DNA of 64,000 bases from Mycolicibacterium parafortuitum (GTDB lineage: Bacteria > Actinomycetota > Actinomycetes > Mycobacteriales > Mycobacteriaceae). The notes below the pieces were generated by a model, which searched no databases, had not been told where the DNA came from, and worked only from the letters and a program-made list of their open reading frames with translations. Positions 25,143-34,637 of the stretch are shown piece after piece. Within the stretch, counting starts at the first letter, position 1, and every line of letters begins with the position of its first letter. The stretch covers positions 1 to 64,000 of the forward strand of contig NZ_MVID01000012.1 in the NCBI RefSeq assembly GCF_002086815.1, written 5' to 3'. A program made the position numbers and the translations under genes.

Positions 25143-28100
25143 TCAGACGGTGTAGGTCCGCGACGAACTCGCCGGCGTCGTCGTGACCATGCCGTTGACC
25201 ACCACGTAGTGACCGTCGGTCACGGTCAGGATGATGGTGTCGTTGTTCTGCGTTCCCGACGTGCTCAGGACCTGGGAGCCCGGGTTGTAGGACGCGGAAC
25301 CGTGCTGGGGCTGCTTGGTGATGGTGTACGTCAGCGAGTCGCCATCCGGGTCGGTGGCGAACACCGAGGTCCAGTCGTTCACGAAGGGCCAGAAGACGCC
25401 GCCGGTGGGTGTGTTCGGCGCCGAGTTCATCGCGTAGATCGGCACTGTCGCGATGAACGCGGTGACACCGCCGAACTGATCCCGGACCGTGACGGTGAAC
25501 TGGTCTCTGACCGCGGTGCCGCTGGCACCGATCTTCGCCGCGTCGTGGTAGTAGGAATTCAGTAGGCCCTTGCTGATCGTGTAGCTGAACGAACCGTTCG
25601 CCGCGATCGTGACTTCGCCGCCGTTGGTCGTCGAGAACGTTCCGGCGTCGAACGTCAGCGGATCTCCGTCGGCGTCCGATGCGCCGATCGTTCCGGTGGT
25701 CGTCTGGGTCCGGTTGATGAGGTTGCTGGTCTGGTTGTGGCTGGTGATCGTCGTCGTGCCGCCCACCGGCGGGGTGTTCACCACCTTCGGGGTGACCGTG
25801 ATCGTCGCGATCGTGACCGTCTTGCCGGTGGTCACTTCGGTGCCGATGATCGTGAAGGTGTCCGGCGGTGTGGTGGAGTGCCCCGGACTGGTCCGGGTGT
25901 AGCTGAACACGCCGCCGGCGTCGACGGACACGGTGCCCTTGGTCGGCGGTGTGCCGAGGCTGTAGGTCATCAGACCGAGATCGGCGGGCGGGACGAAGAG
26001 CTGTCCGGTCACCTGGTTGAGCGTCGAGGTGTTGATGTTCGCGGTCGGCGACGGCGTGCTCAGCGACACGTTCACCGTCTGCGTCGTGGTGCCGCCGTGC
26101 CCGTCGGAGACCAACACCCGGAACGAATCCGCGGTTGCCGCAGACTTGTTCGGGATGTAGGTGAAGGTGCCGTCCCAGTTCAGTGACACGATGCCGCCGT
26201 TGGCGGTGTACGTCGAGGTCGCGGTCGCACCGGCCGGGTTACCGGCCCCGGCCAGCGAATAGGTGAACGAATCACCGTCGCGGTCTTCGCCGGACACCGA
26301 ACCGCGCACGACACCGAGTTGGTTGGGGCTGCCGACCGATGCGCTGGAGGACGGCGTGCTGTTCTCGGTGCGCAACAGGATGTGGAAGGTGACTTCGCCG
26401 GTGCGGCCCAGCGAATCGGTGACGGTGATCTTGACGGTGTCGTACTTGTCGGAATCGGGCGCGTTCACCGCCGCGGCCTTGTGGAACACGTCGGAGTAGC
26501 TGGTGTTGGTGTAGGTGAATCCGCCGCCGGAACCGAGGATGGTGACGGTTCCGCCCTTCTCGGTGCTGTAGAAGCCGCCGCTGATCGTGACCGGCTGACC
26601 GAGGTCGTCGACCCCGCTCATCGTCCCGGTGGTGGTCTGGGTGGCGGGCGTGACCACCGTGCCGAGCAACCAGCCGCGGGGGGTGAAGCTCTCACCCGAC
26701 ACCGTCGTCGTCGGCGTCACCGCGATCAACGGCGGCGACACCGACACCACCGGCAGGGTCACCGACTTGCCGTTGGCGTCGGTACCGATGATCGTGAACG
26801 TGTCGTTCGTGCTGCCGGTGGCGGTGTTGCTGCGGGTGTAGGTGTAGGTGCCGTCGGGGTTGACGACGGCGGTGCCCTTCGCGCCCTGGGTGCCGATGGT
26901 GTAGGTCAGCAGCCCGACGTCGGGGGTCGGGACGTCCACCTTGCCGTGCTCGATGTAAGCGCCCGTACCCGTCACCGACGTCCCGACCCGCAGGTGCGAC
27001 AGGACCAGCACGGTGGCGGTGGCCGTACCGCCGCGCCCGTCGGAGACCTGGACTTGGAACGAGTCTGTGTTGAGTGCCGGGATGAGCGCGGTCGACACCT
27101 TCGGGATGTAGACGAATTCCCCTGTGGCACTGTTGAGTTGGACGACACCGCCTTCATTGGTGTAGATCGACGTGCTCGTCGCCCCCGCGGTGCCCGGGTT
27201 GATCAGGCTGTAGGTCAGCGTATCTCCGTCGATGTCGTTGCCCGACGCGCTGCCCCGGACGATGCCCATCGCGTCGGGCAGCCCGGGCAGCGCGATGATC
27301 GTCGGCTGATTGTTCGCGACCCCGGTGTAGTTGACGGTCACGGTGACGGTGACGGTGTGGCCGTCCGGCGAATACGGGCGCTCCGCAGACGGGAACAGGC
27401 CGTCGCTGATCGTCATCTCGAAGGTGTCGGTGCCGGTGTGCGTCCAGTTCGACGTGCGGGTGTAGATCCACCCGCCGGCGACCAACGGGTTGATGGTGAC
27501 GATGCCGTTGGCCGGTTGTTCGGACACCGAATACGTCAGCAGGTCGCCGTCGGGGTCGTAGGCCTGCACGGAACCACTGGTGGTGAGCAGGATCTGGCTG
27601 TTCTGGGTCTGGCCGGTCACCACCGGGAGGTGGTTGAGTGCCACCCATTGGAACCGCTCATAGACCCCGACCAAAGCGATGTAGGCCATCAGCGACCACG
27701 GGTTGGGCTCTGCCCCGCTGTTGACCGACATGCCGAGAACGCTTGCCGGCGAAAGGAATCCCGGTGTGCCGCCGGCGATCGCCGCGTCCCGGATGCTCTC
27801 GGGATCGAAGTTCCCGCTGAGTAGTTCGTTGAGGATGCTGACCAGCGCACCGATGCTGGCGCTGGCGACGGAGGTCTCGGTGATCAGGATGTCGGCGCCC
27901 GGCTTGATCTCATATGGCGGTACCAGCCGGTTGAGGAGGTCGGCGAATGTGTTGAGGCCGTCGGAGAACGTGTAGCCCGGCAGCGCCGACTTGATGAAGA
28001 GGTTGACCAGCGCCATGGTGTCGGGGATCCACTTCGTGGTCGGAGTCGGACTCGCGACCAGCAGGTCGAGCAGATCGTTGTGGGCGTCGAGGGTCTGATC

Positions 28101-29339
28101 CAGCGTGTAGTTGGCGGGTGTGACGAAGTTCTTGGGCGGCTCGGGCCAGCCGGAGAGTTGCAGCAGGATCTGCGTGAGGGTGTTGAGCGCGTGCTCGTCT
28201 TCCGGCGTCGCCTGGGCCGTCGCGAACTGGCCGCTTTGGATGGCGGCGGCCACCCGCGCCTCAGCCTGCGCGGTGTACATGTTCGCCGCGATCGGGGCAC
28301 CGATGATCGGGATCGTGCCGATGAGATCGCGGGTGATGTCCCCGAATTCGTCGGCGATGTCCACGCGGTCTCCGCGCAGGATGGCCGCTGCGAGCTCGCC
28401 GAGATTGCCGAGGAGGCTGACGCCGTGGGCCACTGTGCCCACGACGGGGATCCACCCGTACTTCTTGCTGAACTCGGCCTGGGTCGCCTCTCGGAAAAGC
28501 TCTTGCATCGGGTCGCCGCCGACCACCAGGGTGTTCCCCTGATGGGCGGTCGCCGGGGTCACGCCGTTGCGGTTCTGCAGGGAGTGCCGCAGCAGCAGCC
28601 ACAGTGAATCTGTCAGACCCGTCGGCAGCGTGATACCGCCGCGGGGGCCCAGCCCCAGCCAGTTCAGCAGTTCGTCGACGATCTCGATGACCGCAGCCGG
28701 CGGCTCTGGCGCAGTTTGGGCGGTGGTTTCAGTAGGGCTCGTGGTGTCGTCTGCCGGCGCCGCGTGGGTGGCCTGCGCCGGTGGCGGAGCGTCGGGTTGC
28801 TGGTCCGCGGCCGCGGGCTCCTCGACGGGGGACGGCGCTGGTTCGTCGTGGACGGGGTCCGGCACCTCCTCGGTGTCGAGGTCGTCGGAGTCCTCGGGTG
28901 CCGCGGACTGCGGTGACGGTGTGGCGCCCTCGGTTTCGTCGTCGGGATCCTCGAGAGCGTCGTCGGCAACCTCGACCTCGGGGCTGTCGTCGTCGATCTC
29001 CGCCGCTGCGGGCGGCGTGGACGTCCGGGTTGACGCGGGCTTGCGGGAGCCGACCGACAGTCCCACCGAGTCTGAGTCTGAGTCTGAGTCTGATTCACCG
29101 GCCGACGAGTCCGCGGCTCCCGACGCGCGGGAGGCCCTGTCGTCGCTGCCGGCGCTGGGCTTGCCGCCGGTGGACGCGTCGCCCGTGGAGGCCGCGGCCG
29201 CGCCCTGCCCGCCGGCGATCGCGGCGGCGAGCCCGACACCGGCCGCGCCCACCCTCAGCCAGTTCGTCATCGGACTGGTCGCGGGTTTGCGGTGGCGACC
29301 CGTCGTCCGGCGCGGTTTCCGTGGGCTAGCCGCAGCCAT
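25143..29339 (-). CDS. Giant exported Ig/VCBS-repeat surface protein
   Basis: 1,398 residues from ATG 29339 (AAGGAG upstream). Basic N-terminus, hydrophobic export segment at about 25-50, then about 160 residues of Ser/Asp/Glu/Pro-rich linker including DSDSDSDS. A helical domain of about 350 residues comes next, containing hydrophobic glycine-rich segments. The last 800 residues are at least six repeats of about 90-120 residues with D-x-D-G-D-x-(L/F)-T-(Y/F) and GTF-x-Y-x-P/T blocks, as in VCBS/cadherin-like adhesins. Probably surface-exposed adhesin or matrix protein. Shares its linker and repeat style with the convergent metalloprotease. Confidence 0.75.
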   Translation of the reverse strand: MAAASPRKPRRTTGRHRKPATSPMTNWLRVGAAGVGLAAAIAGGQGAAAASTGDASTGGKPSAGSDDRASRASGAADSSAGESDSDSDSDSVGLSVGSRKPASTRTSTPPAAAEIDDDSPEVEVADDALEDPDDETEGATPSPQSAAPEDSDDLDTEEVPDPVHDEPAPSPVEEPAAADQQPDAPPPAQATHAAPADDTTSPTETTAQTAPEPPAAVIEIVDELLNWLGLGPRGGITLPTGLTDSLWLLLRHSLQNRNGVTPATAHQGNTLVVGGDPMQELFREATQAEFSKKYGWIPVVGTVAHGVSLLGNLGELAAAILRGDRVDIADEFGDITRDLIGTIPIIGAPIAANMYTAQAEARVAAAIQSGQFATAQATPEDEHALNTLTQILLQLSGWPEPPKNFVTPANYTLDQTLDAHNDLLDLLVASPTPTTKWIPDTMALVNLFIKSALPGYTFSDGLNTFADLLNRLVPPYEIKPGADILITETSVASASIGALVSILNELLSGNFDPESIRDAAIAGGTPGFLSPASVLGMSVNSGAEPNPWSLMAYIALVGVYERFQWVALNHLPVVTGQTQNSQILLTTSGSVQAYDPDGDLLTYSVSEQPANGIVTINPLVAGGWIYTRTSNWTHTGTDTFEMTISDGLFPSAERPYSPDGHTVTVTVTVNYTGVANNQPTIIALPGLPDAMGIVRGSASGNDIDGDTLTYSLINPGTAGATSTSIYTNEGGVVQLNSATGEFVYIPKVSTALIPALNTDSFQVQVSDGRGGTATATVLVLSHLRVGTSVTGTGAYIEHGKVDVPTPDVGLLTYTIGTQGAKGTAVVNPDGTYTYTRSNTATGSTNDTFTIIGTDANGKSVTLPVVSVSPPLIAVTPTTTVSGESFTPRGWLLGTVVTPATQTTTGTMSGVDDLGQPVTISGGFYSTEKGGTVTILGSGGGFTYTNTSYSDVFHKAAAVNAPDSDKYDTVKITVTDSLGRTGEVTFHILLRTENSTPSSSASVGSPNQLGVVRGSVSGEDRDGDSFTYSLAGAGNPAGATATSTYTANGGIVSLNWDGTFTYIPNKSAATADSFRVLVSDGHGGTTTQTVNVSLSTPSPTANINTSTLNQVTGQLFVPPADLGLMTYSLGTPPTKGTVSVDAGGVFSYTRTSPGHSTTPPDTFTIIGTEVTTGKTVTIATITVTPKVVNTPPVGGTTTITSHNQTSNLINRTQTTTGTIGASDADGDPLTFDAGTFSTTNGGEVTIAANGSFSYTISKGLLNSYYHDAAKIGASGTAVRDQFTVTVRDQFGGVTAFIATVPIYAMNSAPNTPTGGVFWPFVNDWTSVFATDPDGDSLTYTITKQPQHGSASYNPGSQVLSTSGTQNNDTIILTVTDGHYVVVNGMVTTTPASSSRTYTV
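29068..29097. repeat. In-frame hexanucleotide tract in the giant surface protein
   Basis: GAGTCT is repeated four times at 29068-29091 and followed by the variant GATTCA. On the coding strand this gives the Asp-Ser run. Slippage would add or remove two residues without breaking the frame. Confidence 0.8.
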
Positions 29340-29667
29340 GCGAGCTCCTTCGCTCTCTCGTGTCGAGCGCCGGCGAACCCGGCTCCCCCGGCCCCGGCGC
29401 GGTCGAAAAAGTGACACGACATTTTGACGGAGTAGTAATTTAGCATTGAAACCGCTCCAAGATCAGCTAAGTGGGGTTCAGAACCTTTTAAGCAGTCTGA
29501 TCACTGCCTTTACAGGTGTAAATTTTCTGTGGCAACCTTGTCCGGACCAACGAAGGGTGTAGATAACCTCCGTCTCAGCATTAACTTGTGCCCCAGAAAT
29601 TGCGCGGCAAGCGACGCCTGGCGCCGTCAGTTCTCTGCCGGCGAACGGGGGTGCGACGGGGCCGGGC
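29340..29667. other. AT-rich intergenic region with a 14-bp palindrome
   Basis: No gene seen. The part next to 29340 is the 5' region of the giant surface protein; the part next to 29667 is the 3' flank of the MocR gene. TTTACAGGTGTAAA (29509-29522) is a perfect dyad with 6-bp arms and could be an operator. The stretch 29420-29590 is clearly richer in A/T than the flanks. Confidence 0.4.
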
Positions 29668-31038
29668 TCAGACGACCTGGCGCGCCGGCAGATGCCGACC
29701 GACGTGCCCGCGGATCTCCCGAAGCGCGCGCACCAGGTCCGCTTCTGGCGGGGTCGCCAGCGCGAGGCGGATCGCGTTCGGCACCGACTTCGTCGTCGCG
29801 AACGCGTCGGCGGTGGAGACCAGAATCCCCTCGTCGGCGAGCTGATGCGCGATGACGTCGCTGCGCGCTTCCTCCGGCAGCGGAAGCCAGCCGATATAGG
29901 AGTTGGGGTGGCCGTGGTAGCCGAGCCCGGCGAGCTCGGTGCGGGCCAGATCCTGCCGGCGCCGGGCATCCTTGCGCCGCAACACTTCCAGCCGCTCGGC
30001 GGTGCCGTCGGTCAACCATCGGGTGGCCAGCTCCGTCGCGATCGTCGACGTTCCCCAGCTACCGGTGCGCAGCGCGCGGATCAGCGCCTCACGCCGATTC
30101 CGCGGTGTCACCACGAATCCGAACCGGATTCCGGGCGCCAGACTCTTCGACAGCGAGCCGACGTAGAAGGTGCGTTCCGGGGCCAGCGTGGCGACGGGCG
30201 CGCGGCCGGGCTCCAGGAATGCGTACACCGCATCCTCGATCACCGCGAGGTCGTGCCGTCGCGCCACCCGGGCCAGCTTTCGGCGGTCGCCACCACTGAG
30301 CACGAATCCGAGCGGATTGTGCAGTGTCGGAGTGCAATACAGCGCCGACACCCGCCGCCGCGCACAGAGCCGGTCCAGATAGGCGAGGTCCATCCCCGAC
30401 GCGTCGACCGGGATCGGCGCCAGTTCGAGACGGCGCGCAGCGGCCGCGAGCTTGATCCCCGGATAGGTCAGCGCGTCCACCGCCACGAGCGATCCCGGTG
30501 CGGTCACCGCGCCCAGGACGGCATCGAGTCCCTGCTGTCCGCCGGCAGTCAGCACCACCGCGTCCGGCGCGACATCGATGCCGTGACCGAGTAGATAGGT
30601 CGCCACCGCGGCCTGCCCGCGACTGCGACCGCCGGGCGGCTCCTGCATGAGAAGCGCGGCGAGGTCGCCCCCGGCGGCGAGGTCGCGCAGCGCCTGCCTC
30701 AACTGCTCACTCTGCACGGGCGCCAGCGGCTGGTTGAACGACAGGTCGGCGATCCGCTCCGCCGATGTCCGGCGCTGCGGCTCGATCCCGGCGAACCCGC
30801 TCAGATCGCGGACGAACGTGCCCCTTCCGGGTTCCCCGATCACCAGCCCGGCGTCGGTGAGCACCCGATACACCTTCGTGGCCGTGGCCACCGCGATGCC
30901 GTATTCGGCGGCCAACGCCCGGTGTGTCGGCAGCCGCGTTCCCGCCGGCAGCGCTCCGGCCCGGATCTGCACGGCGATGTCGTCGGCGACGTCGGTGTGT
31001 CGGTGGACGCGCAGGACGACCCCTTGTCTGTAGGACAA
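29668..31038 (-). CDS. MocR/PdxR-type regulator (GntR HTH fused to aminotransferase fold)
   Basis: 456 residues. Residues 10-75 form a GntR winged helix (DIAVQIRAGALPAGTRLPTHRALAAEYGIAVATATKVYRVL). Residues 95-450 form a class I aminotransferase-like domain with GGQQGLDAVLGAV, the Tyr/Asp pocket VIEDAVYAF, and YVGSLSKSLAPGIRFGFV, whose Lys would bind PLP. MocR proteins use PLP or PLP-amino-acid adducts as effector. The start is TTG 31038 and is uncertain. Divergent from a PaaI-type thioesterase, a possible target. Confidence 0.85.
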   Translation of the reverse strand: MSYRQGVVLRVHRHTDVADDIAVQIRAGALPAGTRLPTHRALAAEYGIAVATATKVYRVLTDAGLVIGEPGRGTFVRDLSGFAGIEPQRRTSAERIADLSFNQPLAPVQSEQLRQALRDLAAGGDLAALLMQEPPGGRSRGQAAVATYLLGHGIDVAPDAVVLTAGGQQGLDAVLGAVTAPGSLVAVDALTYPGIKLAAAARRLELAPIPVDASGMDLAYLDRLCARRRVSALYCTPTLHNPLGFVLSGGDRRKLARVARRHDLAVIEDAVYAFLEPGRAPVATLAPERTFYVGSLSKSLAPGIRFGFVVTPRNRREALIRALRTGSWGTSTIATELATRWLTDGTAERLEVLRRKDARRRQDLARTELAGLGYHGHPNSYIGWLPLPEEARSDVIAHQLADEGILVSTADAFATTKSVPNAIRLALATPPEADLVRALREIRGHVGRHLPARQVV

Positions 31039-31111
31039 TTTCTTGATTGCACTATGGCACGTTTTCTAGCGTCGGGTCGTCCTGTTGCGGTTGATCTTTC
31101 GAGGAGGCTCC

Positions 31112-31588
31112 ATGCAGCACACCACGTTGCCGGTGCTGGAACATCTCAGGCAGCTCGTCGTCGGTGCGACCCCGGATGCGGCGATCCACCTGCAATACCC
31201 CACCGCCATCTCCGGTCTGCTGGGCTTCGAGATCGCGTCCGTCGGTGCCGAAACCGCGTCGGTGCGGGTGTCTGTGGATCCGTCCAGGCACGGCAATCAG
31301 CAGGGCACCGTGCACGGCGGGTTCCTCGTCGAACTGGCCGACGCCGCGATCGGCACCGCACATTCCACGCTGATGGTTCACGGAGAGACGTTCACCAGCA
31401 TCGACATTCGAGCCGCGTTTCTCCGCCCGGTGTGGGTGGACACGTTGACCGCGACCGCGCGGACCACACATCACGGCAGGACGATCACGCACTACGCGTG
31501 CGACGTGACACGGGCGGACGGCAAGGTCGCCGCGACGGTCACCAGCACGGTGATGACGCTGCGCGGCGACGCGGCCCAGGGCCGATGA
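31112..31588 (+). CDS. PaaI-family hotdog thioesterase
   Basis: 158 residues from ATG 31112 with GAGGAGG upstream. Single hotdog domain: NQQGTVHGGFLVELADAAIGTA (HGG motif, the Asp of LADAA as catalytic candidate) and FTSIDIRAAFLRPVW. The family hydrolyses acyl- or aryl-CoA thioesters. It is divergent from MocR and converges on the Lcp/MpaB-like oxygenase (3-bp gap). Confidence 0.85.
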   Translation: MQHTTLPVLEHLRQLVVGATPDAAIHLQYPTAISGLLGFEIASVGAETASVRVSVDPSRHGNQQGTVHGGFLVELADAAIGTAHSTLMVHGETFTSIDIRAAFLRPVWVDTLTATARTTHHGRTITHYACDVTRADGKVAATVTSTVMTLRGDAAQGR

Positions 31589-31591
31589 CCG

Positions 31592-32815
31592 TCAGGCCAC
31601 CCGGCTGACGTGGGCCGCGGACTCGCCGATGGTGGCCGAGGCGTCCGCACCGATCATGGTGCGCAACAGCTTTGCGTGTTCGCGCCGTCCGCGGTGGTCG
31701 GCGCGGTCGACCCCGCCGGGCACGGTCAGCGCGGCGGCGCTGCGGGCGAGGTTCACCGGGAGCCGCAGCAGCGGGTACCAGGGCAGGGAGTATGACGGCA
31801 GGCCCAGCGAACGCAGGGCTTTCGGGCCGAGGAACGCGCTGGTGACCGACAGGTGCTGGGCCCGGGCCAGGCGGCGCCGCAGTTCCGGGAGGCTGTCGTA
31901 GTGCCATGCCAGCGGATCGTCGGCCATCGGCGCGGCGAGTTGCTTGCTGGACTCGTCGGGGGCGGCCAAAGCGGTCAGCGTGTGTGCCAGCACCCGGATG
32001 CTGTCGCGGAAATCCTTTGGCAGCCATTGGTCTTCGACGCCGATGAGCCACCCGACGTAGCGGGTCAGGTGCGCGACGGCGGTGTACTCGGACGGCGAGA
32101 GCACCACCCCCATCCCCATCGCCCCGACCGCGGGCGCGACCAGCGCGCCGACCAGCGTCGCGGCCATGTCGGTCTGGTTGACCGGCAGCCCCCACTCGTC
32201 GGGCCGCCAGTCCGGCATCGCGGCGACGTGCCTGCGGACGAACGAGTGGATCAGCCGCACCCGGATGGTAGATCGGTATCCGACGCCGAGGTGGTCGAGA
32301 CCGCCCTCGGCGATGACGTCCATGGCCCACTGCATGGTCTCGGCGAATCGCTTGTTCGAGCCCTTCTCCAGGGCTCCGGTGCGCAGCAGCGTCTTGTTGA
32401 ATCCGGAGAACTGGTAGCCGCCGAGCAGCGACACGTCACGGGCGACGTACATTCCGTCGGCCCCGCCGCGGCGCAGCGCGCGCTGCCCGATGCTCAAAAG
32501 CTCGGGGTCGGCCCAGTCCGGCAGGGGCTCAAAGGTTTCGAAGAACTCGCGCAGCGGTGCCGGAGCGTCGGAGACGCTGTCGATGCCGTCCTGCAGAGCG
32601 CGTTCGAACAGCGGCCGGGTCTGCTCCATACCGGTGGCTGCCATCCATTCGACGAGGCGGTCCATCGGCTCGTCGCCGACGTTGAGCCGTTCGCCGAGGT
32701 CTTGCCACTGCTGCGCGCTCGGATTCCGGATCGCCAGCACGCTCGCCAGGGCCCGCACGCCGGCCGGGATCGGCCGTGGACGGTCCGGGTGGCGCGTCGG
32801 AGTGGGCGCACTCAC
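31592..32815 (-). CDS. DUF2236 oxygenase (MpaB / latex-clearing-protein-like)
   Basis: 407 residues. It has the DUF2236 core GADGMYVARDVSLLGGYQFSGFNKTLLRTGALE, then YRSTIRVRLIHSFVRRHV, in which the conserved His would be a heme axial ligand as in rubber oxygenase Lcp. WGLPVNQTDMAATL and YVGWLIGVEDQWLP follow. No Tat signal is visible, unlike secreted Lcp, so it is probably cytosolic. GTG 32815 follows AAGGAGGAG. A perfect 12-bp dyad lies immediately upstream. Substrate unknown; a second, shorter DUF2236 gene is at 45663. Confidence 0.82.
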   Translation of the reverse strand: MSAPTPTRHPDRPRPIPAGVRALASVLAIRNPSAQQWQDLGERLNVGDEPMDRLVEWMAATGMEQTRPLFERALQDGIDSVSDAPAPLREFFETFEPLPDWADPELLSIGQRALRRGGADGMYVARDVSLLGGYQFSGFNKTLLRTGALEKGSNKRFAETMQWAMDVIAEGGLDHLGVGYRSTIRVRLIHSFVRRHVAAMPDWRPDEWGLPVNQTDMAATLVGALVAPAVGAMGMGVVLSPSEYTAVAHLTRYVGWLIGVEDQWLPKDFRDSIRVLAHTLTALAAPDESSKQLAAPMADDPLAWHYDSLPELRRRLARAQHLSVTSAFLGPKALRSLGLPSYSLPWYPLLRLPVNLARSAAALTVPGGVDRADHRGRREHAKLLRTMIGADASATIGESAAHVSRVA

Positions 32816-32832
32816 AGCAGCTCCTCCTTGAG

Positions 32833-32866
32833 CTCACTTCTGACAACGCTCGTAGTCAGAAGTGAG
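32833..32866. promoter_or_regulatory. Operator-like perfect inverted repeat upstream of the DUF2236 oxygenase
   Basis: CTCACTTCTGAC (32833-32844) and its exact reverse complement (32855-32866) are separated by 10 bp. The dyad is 18 bp upstream of the start codon. This size suits a TetR-type repressor, which often accompany MpaB-type genes, but no such regulator is encoded next to it. Confidence 0.6.
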
Positions 32867-32920
32867 GCTATTCCGAGCACAGACGCGTGTCAACGAGCGG
32901 GCGGCGCGGGCGGTGAGGGC

Positions 32921-34573
32921 TCAGGCGTCGACGTCCATCTCCACCAGAACGCGGCGGAGCAGCTTTCCGGTGGCGTTGCGCGGCAGTTCGTCGACGAAGA
33001 CCACGTCACGAGGGACCTTGTGCCGGGCCAGATTCTCCTTCACATGGCGCTTGATCGCCTCGGGATCCTTCTCCGCATCGGACTCGGGGACGATGAAGGC
33101 CCGCAGCCGTTTCCCGAACTCGACGTCGTCGACGCCGACCACCGCGACCTCGACGACATCGGGGCGCGCCTCCAACAGGTTCTCGACCTCCTGCGGGTAC
33201 ACGTTCTCCCCGCCCGAGACGATCATGTCGTCGTCGCGGCCGTCGACGAACAGCAGGCCGTCGTCGTTGAAGTGGCCCATGTCGCCGCTGGACATGAAAC
33301 CGTCGATGATCTGCTTGCTGCGCCCGTCGGTGTACCCGGAGAACGGGGCGCCGTTGCGGACGAAGATCCGGCCGCGCCGGTTGGCCCCGTCGATGCGCTG
33401 GTCGTTCTCGTCGAACAGCACGACCTCACAGGTCACGGGTGAGCGGCCGGCGGTGCCGGGCGCGGCGCGCAGTTCGGCGGGGGTCGCGACACTGGCGATC
33501 GCGCACTCGGTGGACCCGTACATGTTGTAGAGGACATCGCCGAAGGTGTCCTGGACCCGGTTGGACAGTTCGGGGCTCAGCGCCGATCCGGCGATCAGGA
33601 TGACGTTCAGCGACGAGGTGTCGTACTTGGCGATCACCGCGGGGTCCAGCTCGACCATCCGGTGCAGCATGGTCGGCACGGCCACCAGCATGTCGGCCTT
33701 GTGCTCGGCGATGAGCCGTAGCGTCCCTTCGGCGTTGAAGCGCCGGGCTGTCACCACCTTGTTCCCGAAGGCCGCGCCGGTGGTGTAGGTGGCCCAGCCC
33801 GTGCTGTGGAAGATCGGTGACACGATCACCATGGTTCCCTTGTGCGGGAACGGGATCCGGTCGACGATCTGCGCGGTCGCCAGCGGCGAGACGGTATCGC
33901 GCGGAGCGCCCTTGGGCAGACCGGTGGTGCCGCTGGTCAGGATCACCGACCCGCCGGCCTTGTCCGGCGGCGGCAGCGGCTCCGACGGGTTCACGGCCAC
34001 GATGTCGTCGAGGGTCGGGACCCCCTCGGGCACCTTGGTGCCGTCGTCCACCCAGGTCAGCACGCGGGGCATGTCGGCGGGAAGCGCGTCGAGGAGGCCG
34101 AGGAACTCGCTGTCGTGCAGCACCACCGCGACGCCCTCGCGCTGACACACCTCGGCGAACTGCGGTTTGGCGAAGCCGGTGTTCATCAGCACCATTCGCG
34201 CGCCGGCCTTGCCGCAGGCGGCCATCGTGGTGACCAGGCCGCGGTGGTCGCGGCACAGCACGCCGACGACCGACCCCGGCGTGACTCCGAGCCCACGCAG
34301 GCCGCGCGCCAGCGCCCAGGACCGGTCGTCGACCTCCTTGTACGTCAGTGTTCCGCGCTCGTCGGCGATCGCGGGCAGGTCGGTGTACTTGCGGCCGCCG
34401 AGGATCGCCATCGTGGCCTGCGGACCGTAGACCCGGGCGAACTTCGCCGTCTGCACCGACGATCTGAGATCGGTCAGATCGATGATGCCGGTGTCGATCA
34501 GGCGCTTCAGTGCGCGGCCCGACTCGGATACCAGCTGAAATTTCTGACGGACGGTCTGCAACGCTGCAGTCAT
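32921..34573 (-). CDS. Fatty-acid/acyl-CoA synthetase (FadD-type)
   Basis: 550 residues, ANL superfamily. ATP motif A8/P-loop: ILTSGTTGLPKGAPR (about 205-220). Adenylation motif MYGSTECA (about 335). SGDMGHFNDDGLLFVDGRDDDMIVSGGENVYPQEVE (about 420-455) is the hinge and A8 region, and the C-terminal Lys is in NATGKLLRR. Converts a carboxylic acid to its CoA ester via the adenylate. Close in layout to FadD2-type mycobacterial enzymes. ATG 34573 has GGGAGG upstream; the frame extends to 34603. Confidence 0.88.
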   Translation of the reverse strand: MTAALQTVRQKFQLVSESGRALKRLIDTGIIDLTDLRSSVQTAKFARVYGPQATMAILGGRKYTDLPAIADERGTLTYKEVDDRSWALARGLRGLGVTPGSVVGVLCRDHRGLVTTMAACGKAGARMVLMNTGFAKPQFAEVCQREGVAVVLHDSEFLGLLDALPADMPRVLTWVDDGTKVPEGVPTLDDIVAVNPSEPLPPPDKAGGSVILTSGTTGLPKGAPRDTVSPLATAQIVDRIPFPHKGTMVIVSPIFHSTGWATYTTGAAFGNKVVTARRFNAEGTLRLIAEHKADMLVAVPTMLHRMVELDPAVIAKYDTSSLNVILIAGSALSPELSNRVQDTFGDVLYNMYGSTECAIASVATPAELRAAPGTAGRSPVTCEVVLFDENDQRIDGANRRGRIFVRNGAPFSGYTDGRSKQIIDGFMSSGDMGHFNDDGLLFVDGRDDDMIVSGGENVYPQEVENLLEARPDVVEVAVVGVDDVEFGKRLRAFIVPESDAEKDPEAIKRHVKENLARHKVPRDVVFVDELPRNATGKLLRRVLVEMDVDA

Positions 34574-34637
34574 CGGTAGGCCTCCCAGGTCGATGGAAGC
34601 CAAGGTAGCAAGCGCGGGCCGGGGTTACTGTGGATGT

